Shown: in pieces, positions 1 through 4,640 of the stretch
How positions within the stretch are numbered: position 1 is the first letter of the stretch
How the letters are laid out: each line of letters starts with the position of its first letter
DNA from: Actinomycetes bacterium
GTDB lineage: Bacteria; Actinomycetota; Thermoleophilia; Gaiellales; Gaiellaceae
NCBI GenBank assembly: GCA_025350775.1
Contig: JANXXF010000366.1
Location: 1-6,465 of the forward strand
Length of the DNA: 6,465 nucleotides
Direction: 5' to 3'
The notes under the pieces: generated by a model
Seen by the model: the letters and a program-made list of their open reading frames with translations, nothing else
What the model was told of the DNA's origin: nothing
Databases searched by the model: none
Program-made: the position numbers and the translations under genes

Positions 1-317
1 GTCTCGACAACTTATTCGCCGGCCGCAGGATCGACCGCAGGCTCAAGCCCGCGCGCTGGCACCTACTGATGGCGTTTCGCCACTTAGTGCTGGAAGGCGA
101 GCCGATGGCGCCTAGCAACTCGCGGCAAGTCGCGAAGCAGAGTCAGCATCTGTTGAAGGTTCTTGAGAACGACACAAAGACGAAGCAAGTGTTCGACCAG
201 GTAGCTGAGATCCTCGATTCCGCGTTGGGAAAGGCGCCAACGCGGGACGTGCTGAGGGCTGAGCGGTCCACGGTTGAACTCCGTGACGCGCTCCAAGCCG
301 CAGTGCAAGCTGCTTAG
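1..317 (+). CDS. 3' end of an unrecognised gene, possibly AIPR-like C-terminus (partial)
   Basis: The reading frame is open from the first complete codon (position 3) to the TAG at 315-317, so it probably enters from the left of the window. The visible ~104 residues start with a basic, aromatic stretch (FAGRRIDRRLKPARWHLLM) and end in a charged, helical tail rich in Leu, Ala and Glu. No signal peptide or membrane segment is seen. I do not recognise it with confidence. The basic 'RLKPARWHLLM' phrase followed by a helical tail faintly recalls the C-terminal end of AIPR (abortive-infection phage-resistance) proteins; this is a weak impression only. Alternative: a free-standing 70-residue gene starting at ATG 105, which has a strong Shine-Dalgarno GGAAGG at 92-97 with 7-nt spacing. 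Base composition differs from the rest of the window (31 of 60 bases are G or C in 121-180), suggesting a different origin from the importer operon. Confidence 0.5.
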   Translation, partial: LDNLFAGRRIDRRLKPARWHLLMAFRHLVLEGEPMAPSNSRQVAKQSQHLLKVLENDTKTKQVFDQVAEILDSALGKAPTRDVLRAERSTVELRDALQAAVQAA

Positions 318-663
318 GCTGTCGCAGGCCGCGAAGCCCTACGCCAGTACTGCTTGCTTCAGTTCGGCGGCGTAGGTTTGGTTGATCCAGTCCCGGCACA
401 GACTTCTATCCCTGGGACCACGCGGGTTTGGCTTGGCCCCCGCCTCTCAGTGGCTTTCTCGCGTTCTCGCCATTCACATGCTCACGATCGAAGCGCGACT
501 GAGGTTTGCACTGGACCCGAGTGCGCATGCATAGTAACATGAGTTACAAGTAGAGCGTTTGCGAGGGTTCTACTTGGACTGAGCCGTGGCGAGCAACGTT
601 CGCAACCCCTCCGAGAGGTTGTGAAGCTGCCCGTTTAGGTCCACCAGCGCGACGGCTGCCGCG
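318..663. other. Gene-free stretch between the left-edge gene and the importer operon
   Basis: No convincing coding region is seen on either strand. Short open frames exist, for example on the minus strand between about 446 and 339, but they lack starts, ribosome sites and recognisable content. No tRNA cloverleaf, insertion-sequence end or CRISPR repeat was found. Small dyads are present: GTAAC/GTTAC at 534-538 and 543-547, and the two hairpins listed separately at 601-623 and 646-665. Both flanking genes end here (convergent 3' ends), so transcription termination is the expected role. Confidence 0.6.
601..623 (-). terminator. Possible hairpin downstream of the importer operon
   Basis: CGCAACC (601-607) pairs with GGTTGTG (617-623), giving seven pairs including one G-T wobble around a short loop. 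It lies about 40 nt past the permease stop in the direction of transcription. No T-run follows on the minus strand, so an intrinsic terminator is possible but not demonstrated. Confidence 0.25.
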
Positions 664-665
664 CT
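646..665 (-). terminator. Possible hairpin overlapping the permease stop codon
   Basis: AGCGCG (646-651) and CGCGCT (660-665) form a perfect 6-bp GC-rich stem with an 8-nt loop, overlapping the last two bases of the permease stop codon. No T-tract follows on the minus strand. It may stabilise the mRNA 3' end or form a weak terminator together with the hairpin at 601-623. Confidence 0.3.
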
Positions 666-1650
666 AACTACTGCGCCGCGACCACGCATCGACTCCGACC
701 GCGACCAGGATGATCGCGCCCTGGAAGATGCGCTGGTAGGTCGAGTTGACGTTGAGCAGGTTGAAGCCGTTGCCGATCATTGCCAGCAGCAGCACGCCCA
801 GCACCGTCCGCCACACTGCGCCGGCGCCGCCCAGGATCGAGGTGCCGCCGATGACGATGCCGGCGACCGCATCGAGCGCGATCGAGAGGCCACCTGAGTC
901 GGCCTGGCCGGTCGCCACGCGCGACGCGACGATGACGCCGGCGATGCCCGCGCCCATGCCGCTCAACGCGAACGTCGCGCTGCGCACGAGGCCGACACGC
1001 ACGCCCGACAGACGAGCCGCCTCCGGGTTGCCGCCCGAGGCGTAGACCGCCCGGCCGAACGTCGTGCGCGACAGCAGGTAGCCGCAGGCGAGCGCGAACG
1101 CGAGGAACGTCCAGATCGAGTACTTGACGGTGATGAAGTTGGCGCGGCCGAGCGTCGTGAACGAGGCGGGGGAGAGGACGCTGATCAGGCTCCCGCCTGT
1201 CAGCACAAGGGCTATCCCCCCGATCATGATGCTCGTCGCGAGGGTGGCGATGAACGCGTTGATGCGGCCCACCGTCGTCAGGATCCCGTTGACGACGCCA
1301 CAGCCGAGGCCCATGCCAACGCCGAGCAGGATCGCGCCCCAGGCGCCGATGTGCGACGCGGTGAGGGCGGCGACAACCCCGGAGACGGCGAAGATCGAGC
1401 CGACCGACAGGTCGAAGCCGCCGGCGATGAACACGAGCGTGCCCGCCACCGCGATGATCAGCGTCGCCGACCACTGGTCGAGGATGTTGAGCAGGTTGAT
1501 CCGCGAGAAGAAGACGTTGCTCGCGAAGCTCAACGTGATGAAGAGCGCGATGAAGCTGAACACGATCCCGTAGTCGCGAGCGGCCGAGAGGCCGGACAGC
1601 CTGCGCACGTCGAGCCTGCGGACGACGTCTGTCTCGGTGCGTGTGGTCAT
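664..1650 (-). CDS. Sugar-type ABC transporter permease (RbsC/BPD_transp_2 family)
   Basis: A 328-residue integral membrane protein that forms the channel of a carbohydrate-type (CUT2, ribose/xylose/galactoside class) ABC importer, usually as a homodimer. After a charged ~25-residue cytoplasmic N-terminus, about nine or ten hydrophobic segments can be seen (roughly 27-47, 61-77, 82-99, 103-124, 131-151, 177-194, 221-246, 259-277, 282-298, 307-321). Family landmarks are GGFDLSVGS (77-85), GRINAFIATLATS (128-140), the cytoplasmic coupling stretch GRAVYASGGNPEAARLSGV (199-217) and GGTSILGGAG (268-277). Length is normal for RbsC-like proteins. The ATG start shares an ATGA with the stop of the upstream ATPase gene, so translation is probably coupled. 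It is the last gene of the operon. The substrate cannot be told from the permease; ribose, other pentoses or a non-sugar polar compound are all possible. Confidence 0.93.
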   Translation of the reverse strand: MTTRTETDVVRRLDVRRLSGLSAARDYGIVFSFIALFITLSFASNVFFSRINLLNILDQWSATLIIAVAGTLVFIAGGFDLSVGSIFAVSGVVAALTASHIGAWGAILLGVGMGLGCGVVNGILTTVGRINAFIATLATSIMIGGIALVLTGGSLISVLSPASFTTLGRANFITVKYSIWTFLAFALACGYLLSRTTFGRAVYASGGNPEAARLSGVRVGLVRSATFALSGMGAGIAGVIVASRVATGQADSGGLSIALDAVAGIVIGGTSILGGAGAVWRTVLGVLLLAMIGNGFNLLNVNSTYQRIFQGAIILVAVGVDAWSRRSS

Positions 1651-3170
1651 GCGCTCTCCCTGCCCGCGAGCGCGAGCTCCGTCGCGAAGGCGGCCGCCAT
1701 GACCGCATCCTCGCTGATCTGGTCACCTTCCAGGCGGGCCACGATCTCGCCGCCGCGCATCACGTGCACGCGGTGGGCGAGCCCGAGCACCTCCTCCAGC
1801 TCCGACGAGATCAGCAGCACCGCCATCCCCTCCGCGGCCAGTGCCGCGATCAGGTCGTAGATCGCCCGCTTGGCGCCGACGTCGACGCCGCGCGTCGGCT
1901 CGTCGGCGATCAGCAGCCGCGGCCGCCGGAACAGCCACTTGGCGAACAGCGTCTTCTGCTGGTTACCGCCCGACAGCTCGTGCACGGGGATGCCGATGCC
2001 CGGCGTCCGCACGTCCACGCGCTCGACGAGCTCGGTGGCGCGGCGCCGCTCGACGCTGCGTTGCACGCGCCCTGCGGTCGAGACCTCGTCGAGGTGCGGC
2101 AGCGTCACGTTCTCGCGGATCGAACGGCCCATCAGCAGGCCCTGCGTCTTGCGGCTCTCGGGCAGCAGCGCGATGCCGTGGCCGATCGCCTGCCGGGGCG
2201 ACCGCACCTTGATCTCCTCGCCGTCGAGCCGCAGGACGCCCGCGCTGCGCGCATCGGCGCCGAAGAGGGCGTGGGCGACCTCGCTGCGGCCGCTGCCGAC
2301 GAGGCCGGCCAGGCCGAGGATCTCGCCGGCGCGAATCTCCAGGGAGATGTCGCGCAGAAACCGCTTCGTCTCGAGCCCTTCCACCGAGAAGACGACGGGG
2401 GCGTCGGCTGGTGGCGGCATCTTCGGCGGGAAGTTCGCCTCCATCGAGCGGCCGAGCATGGCGGTGACGATCGAGCCGGTCGTCTGGCCGGCCGCCGGAG
2501 TCGTCTGGACGAGGCGCCCGTCGCGCAGCACCGTGACGGTGTCGGCGATCGACAGTACCTCGTCGAGGAAGTGGGAGACGAAGACGATGGTCGTGCCGCG
2601 GGCGCGCAGGGAGCCGACGACCTCGAGCAGCCGGGCCGCCTCGCTCGCAGTGAGGGCCGCGGTCGGCTCGTCCATCACGATCAGGCGCGCCTCGCGCGCG
2701 AGGGCGCGCAAGATCTCGACCTTCTGCTGGTCGGCGATGCGCAGCGCACCGACGGGCACGCCGGCCGGGATGCCGAAGCCGGCCCACTCCTCCAGCTCGT
2801 CGTAGCGGCGACGCAGGGCGCGCCGGTCGACGTGGCCGAGCCGCGCCGTCTCGATGCCGAGGAAGACGTTCTCGACGACCGTCCGCGTGGGGACGAGGCT
2901 GATCTCCTGCGCAATCGTGGTGACGCCATGCAGCAGCGCCGCGCGTGGCGACCCGAACTGCACCGGGACGCCGTCGACGAGCAGCGCGCCGCCGTCGGGC
3001 TGGTGGACGCCGGCGATCACCTTGCCGAGCGTCGACTTGCCCGCGCCGTTCTCGCCGACGAGGGCATGGACCGTGCCCCGCACGATCGAGACGGAGACCT
3101 CGTGCAGCGCCTGGACACCACCGAAGCGCTTGCTGAGGTCTCTCGTCTCGACGTGCGGGGCGTCGGTCAC
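1647..3170 (-). CDS. Sugar-type ABC transporter ATP-binding protein with two nucleotide-binding domains (RbsA/XylG/MglA-like)
   Basis: A 507-residue cytoplasmic ATPase with two fused ABC domains that powers uptake through the neighbouring permease. Domain 1 (about 5-240) has Walker A GENGAGKST (39-47), a Q-loop Gln near 87, a degenerate signature LRIADQQ (about 142-148), Walker B LIVMDEPTA (about 162-170) and the H-loop SHF near 198-200. Domain 2 (about 258-500) has the altered Walker A GLVGSGRSE (Arg in place of Lys), a full LSGGNQQK signature (about 398-405), Walker B LLIADEPTRGVD and ISSE in place of the H-loop His. This asymmetry is usual for the family and does not mean the gene is broken. 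The start is GTG at 3170-3168, seven bases after the stop of the binding-protein gene, with only a weak AGG at 3179-3177 as ribosome site. That suggests reliance on coupling, and the ratio to binding protein is probably low. It overlaps the permease start by 4 nt. Confidence 0.95.
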   Translation of the reverse strand: MTDAPHVETRDLSKRFGGVQALHEVSVSIVRGTVHALVGENGAGKSTLGKVIAGVHQPDGGALLVDGVPVQFGSPRAALLHGVTTIAQEISLVPTRTVVENVFLGIETARLGHVDRRALRRRYDELEEWAGFGIPAGVPVGALRIADQQKVEILRALAREARLIVMDEPTAALTASEAARLLEVVGSLRARGTTIVFVSHFLDEVLSIADTVTVLRDGRLVQTTPAAGQTTGSIVTAMLGRSMEANFPPKMPPPADAPVVFSVEGLETKRFLRDISLEIRAGEILGLAGLVGSGRSEVAHALFGADARSAGVLRLDGEEIKVRSPRQAIGHGIALLPESRKTQGLLMGRSIRENVTLPHLDEVSTAGRVQRSVERRRATELVERVDVRTPGIGIPVHELSGGNQQKTLFAKWLFRRPRLLIADEPTRGVDVGAKRAIYDLIAALAAEGMAVLLISSELEEVLGLAHRVHVMRGGEIVARLEGDQISEDAVMAAAFATELALAGRESA

Positions 3171-3177
3171 GCGGTGC

Positions 3178-4206
3178 CTAGCCTGCGTACTGGATCTCGA
3201 CGGCCGCGATGTTGCTCTTCGTGATCAGCGCCGACGAGCCGGTCTTGATGCGCTCGGCGGTGGGGCTGACGCCCTTCGGAGCCTTCAGGGTGCCGTTGAT
3301 CGCCGCGAGCAGGATCTCCGCCGCGATGCGGCCCTCGTCCTCCGGGTAGCAGGCCCACGTGCCCCACTCCTTGCCACTCAGGATGAGCGGCTTGGAGATG
3401 ACCGACGGGCAACCGCCGATGATCTTGACCTTGCCGGTGAGACCGGCGGCATCGACCGAGAGAACGGCGCCCGAGGCCGGCTGGTCGCCGTTGGCGAGCA
3501 GCACGTTGAGGTCCGGATGGGCCGTCAGCAGGTCCTGCGACGTCTTCTGGCCACCCGCGGCGGTGTAGGCGCCGCCGTCGACGGTCGCGACGATCTTGAT
3601 GTTCGCGAACTTCTTGAGGTAGGCAATCGCCGAGTCGTGGTAGGCCTTCTCCGACGGCAGCGCCGCAACCGAGCCCATCCACGCGACCTTGCACGGAGTG
3701 ACACCCTTGCAGGCCTTGACGATCAGCTGGCCGCCCCAGACGCCACGCTGCGTCCACGGGTCGAACACCGAACCGGACTCACCGGGAACCTGCGGAGCCT
3801 GCTTCGACTGGCTCGGCCCGAGCGGCGTGTCAAGGTTGACGACCTTGATGCCGGCCTTGATCGCCTCCTGGACGGCAGGCACCAGGCCGACGCTGTCCAG
3901 CGCGAGGACGATGAAGCCGTCGAACTTCTTCTGCGTGATCGCGTCCTGCACCGAGTTGAACTGCTTCGTCGCATCGAAGCCGGTGTCGACCTTCGTCAGC
4001 TTGACATTCGGGTTCGCCTTGAGCACCTTGGCGATCCCGTTCAGCTCGCCCTGCACATACGTGTTCGCGAGCGGCGCGAAGTAGGCGATGTTGATCGTCT
4101 TCGGCGGTGCGGCGCTGGCCGTGAGCGCGGTGGCGGCCATGACGACCGTCAGTGACAGGGCGACGACGCTGCCGAGCGTCGCCCGGCGCCTGCTGCTCTG
4201 CTTCAT
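3178..4206 (-). CDS. Secreted sugar-type substrate-binding protein (Peripla_BP_4, RbsB-like)
   Basis: A 342-residue extracytoplasmic solute receptor for the ABC importer and the first gene of its operon. Residues 1-33 form a Sec-type signal: basic SSRRRAT, hydrophobic core 11-30, and an A-S-A/S-A-A cleavage site near 32-33. There is no lipobox cysteine. The mature part begins KTINIAYFAPLANTY, the usual first beta strand of type I binding folds, followed by DAITQKKFDGFIVLALDS (88-105) and KVVNLDTPLG (121-130), the characteristic 'do not know, return the sugar' segments of this family. Four cysteines (166, 172, 266, 286) could form two disulfides. Length is typical once the start is set at ATG 4206. 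Upstream in-frame ATGs at 4215 and 4374 are less likely: AGGGA at 4220-4216 lies 9 nt before 4206 but abuts 4215, and a 4374 start would place a basic, Pro-rich stretch before the signal. The ligand cannot be predicted. Confidence 0.92.
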   Translation of the reverse strand: MKQSSRRRATLGSVVALSLTVVMAATALTASAAPPKTINIAYFAPLANTYVQGELNGIAKVLKANPNVKLTKVDTGFDATKQFNSVQDAITQKKFDGFIVLALDSVGLVPAVQEAIKAGIKVVNLDTPLGPSQSKQAPQVPGESGSVFDPWTQRGVWGGQLIVKACKGVTPCKVAWMGSVAALPSEKAYHDSAIAYLKKFANIKIVATVDGGAYTAAGGQKTSQDLLTAHPDLNVLLANGDQPASGAVLSVDAAGLTGKVKIIGGCPSVISKPLILSGKEWGTWACYPEDEGRIAAEILLAAINGTLKAPKGVSPTAERIKTGSSALITKSNIAAVEIQYAG

Positions 4207-4215
4207 ATCCTTCAT

Positions 4216-4220
4216 TCCCT
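4216..4220 (-). promoter_or_regulatory. Ribosome binding site that decides the binding-protein start
   Basis: AGGGA on the minus strand (reads tccct on plus) lies 9 nt before ATG 4206. The same element directly abuts the ATG at 4215, which is too close, so 4206 is the preferred start. Confidence 0.6.
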
Positions 4221-4244
4221 TCGTTCGGGGGGCCGGTCGTTCGC

Positions 4245-4274
4245 CCGTCCCGGAGCGGGAGCGGGAGCGGACGG
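4245..4274 (-). repeat. Tandem hexamer and dyads in the binding-protein mRNA leader
   Basis: Three perfect tandem copies of GGAGCG (plus strand, 4252-4269) are bracketed by CCGTCC (4245-4250) and GGACGG (4269-4274). An inner hairpin TCCCG-GAG-CGGGA spans 4248-4260. The element lies about 40-70 nt upstream of the binding-protein start, inside its predicted 5' leader. The role is unknown; it could be leader structure or simple slippage. Confidence 0.5.
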
Positions 4275-4347
4275 TTCGCATCCATCTTCCAGCGGCGCCG
4301 CGCCTGACCAGCCCAGGGCTCGTGCAGGCGCCGGAACACGCTGTAAA

Positions 4348-4373
4348 TGGACGCTTGGGGCGCGAGCGTTCCA
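4348..4373. promoter_or_regulatory. Candidate operator: inverted repeat over the minus-strand -10 region
   Basis: TGGACGCT (4348-4355) is matched in inverted orientation by AGCGTTCCA (4365-4373), with one bulged base and a 9-nt spacer. A third related half-site, GGAACACGCT, lies at 4333-4342. The right arm contains the presumed -10 hexamer of the importer promoter, where a repressor would block transcription. The regulator is not in the window and its family is unknown. Confidence 0.35.
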
Positions 4374-4393
4374 CATGACGCGAGGGGTGTCAA
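4365..4393 (-). promoter_or_regulatory. Candidate promoter of the importer operon
   Basis: A perfect TTGACA on the minus strand (4393-4388) is followed after 17 nt by AACGCT (4370-4365), which keeps the A at position 2 and T at position 6 of the -10 consensus. This predicts a leader of roughly 150 nt before the binding-protein ATG at 4206. The perfect -35 and ideal spacing support it; the -10 is weak. Confidence 0.4.
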
Positions 4394-4420
4394 GGCGGTT
4401 CGCTCCAAAAGGGCAACGAC

Positions 4421-4449
4421 TTGACAGTTTTGGGCCGGTGAGGGAGGCT
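4421..4449 (+). promoter_or_regulatory. Candidate promoter of the small ORF-hyuA unit
   Basis: TTGACA (4421-4426) is followed after 17 nt by GAGGCT (4444-4449), which again keeps only A2 and T6 of the -10 consensus. The element points toward the ATG at 4479. Its -35 box lies 27 bp from the minus-strand TTGACA, giving a compact back-to-back arrangement. Confidence 0.4.
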
Positions 4450-4465
4450 CACGCTGCGATGCAGC
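4438..4465 (+). promoter_or_regulatory. Two adjacent dyads between the -10 element and the first ribosome site
   Basis: GTGAG (4438-4442) is inverted at CTCAC (4448-4452), overlapping the presumed -10 element. Immediately after, GCTGC-GAT-GCAGC (4453-4465) is a perfect 5-bp hairpin. The first dyad could be an operator and the second would sit at the start of the transcript. Both are short, so chance occurrence in GC-rich DNA is possible. Confidence 0.3.
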
Positions 4466-4478
4466 CTGTGGGAGCTTC

Positions 4479-4634
4479 ATGACGACGCCTGCTCTCGTGC
4501 GTCCGGCGACGCTCGACGAGGCAGTGCGCGCGCTCGAGGCGCTCGCGGATGCAATCTCGGCTGCCGCGGGGAAGCCGTTCAACCGACTGCCGATCACGCC
4601 GTTCGACGTGCTCGCAGCCCTGCAAGAAAGGTAG
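4479..4634 (+). CDS. Small ORF, apparent CoxM N-terminus fused to CoxL C-terminus (Mo-hydroxylase deletion remnant)
   Basis: A 51-residue ORF starts at ATG 4479, with GGGAG at 4470-4474 only 4 nt upstream, and ends at TAG 4632-4634. Residues 1-20 include LVRPATLDEAVRALE, which matches the way FAD-binding subunits of xanthine dehydrogenase/CO dehydrogenase-type enzymes (CoxM) begin. Residues about 22-50 include ADAISAAAGKPFNRLPITP followed by FDVLAALQE, which matches the last residues of the molybdopterin subunit (CoxL/XdhA), where a short helix is followed by 'LPxTPxxVLxAL'. Nothing of the FAD domain, the iron-sulfur subunit or the molybdopterin domains remains. The simplest reading is an in-frame deletion from the start of a coxM gene to the end of a coxL gene, leaving a non-functional peptide. 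An assembly collapse or an unrelated small protein are alternatives. The stop lies 6 nt before the hyuA start, so its translation could still deliver ribosomes to hyuA. Family assignments are from memory of conserved motifs. Confidence 0.6.
   Translation: MTTPALVRPATLDEAVRALEALADAISAAAGKPFNRLPITPFDVLAALQER
4627..4631 (+). promoter_or_regulatory. Ribosome binding site for the TTG start of hyuA
   Basis: AAAGG, overlapping the final codons of the small ORF, lies 9 nt before TTG 4641. The next candidate start, GTG at 4659, falls inside the essential GVDVGGT phosphate-binding motif, so the rare TTG is needed. Confidence 0.6.
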
Positions 4635-4640
4635 ACCGAC

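Noticed and set aside
339..446. Minus-strand open stretch ending in a plausible-looking tail (RDWINQTYAAELKQAVLA)
   Set aside because: Only about 35 codons lie between stops, with no start codon or ribosome site. It could be a decayed gene end but nothing supports a family.
354..542. 62-codon plus-strand ORF in the gene-free stretch
   Set aside because: No ribosome site, irregular composition and no recognisable motif.
534..547. GTAAC-ATGA-GTTAC dyad as an operator
   Set aside because: Only 5-bp arms, with no promoter or gene start close by on either strand.
1647..3170. Walker A Lys-to-Arg change and missing H-loop His in the second ATPase domain, and degenerate signature in the first
   Set aside because: This asymmetry is a normal property of RbsA/MglA-type double ATPases, not a sign of inactivation or novelty.
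1641..3224. Long plus-strand open frame (527 codons) opposite the ABC ATPase gene, and another at 2854-4155
   Set aside because: They lie antisense to clearly recognisable ABC transporter genes, and their composition (runs of Arg, Ala, Asp, Gly without motifs) is typical of shadow frames in GC-rich DNA.
4215..4374. Longer binding-protein starts (ATG 4215 or ATG 4374)
   Set aside because: ATG 4215 has the ribosome site abutting it. ATG 4374 would add 56 basic, Pro-rich residues ahead of a clean signal peptide and would start upstream of the predicted transcript 5' end.
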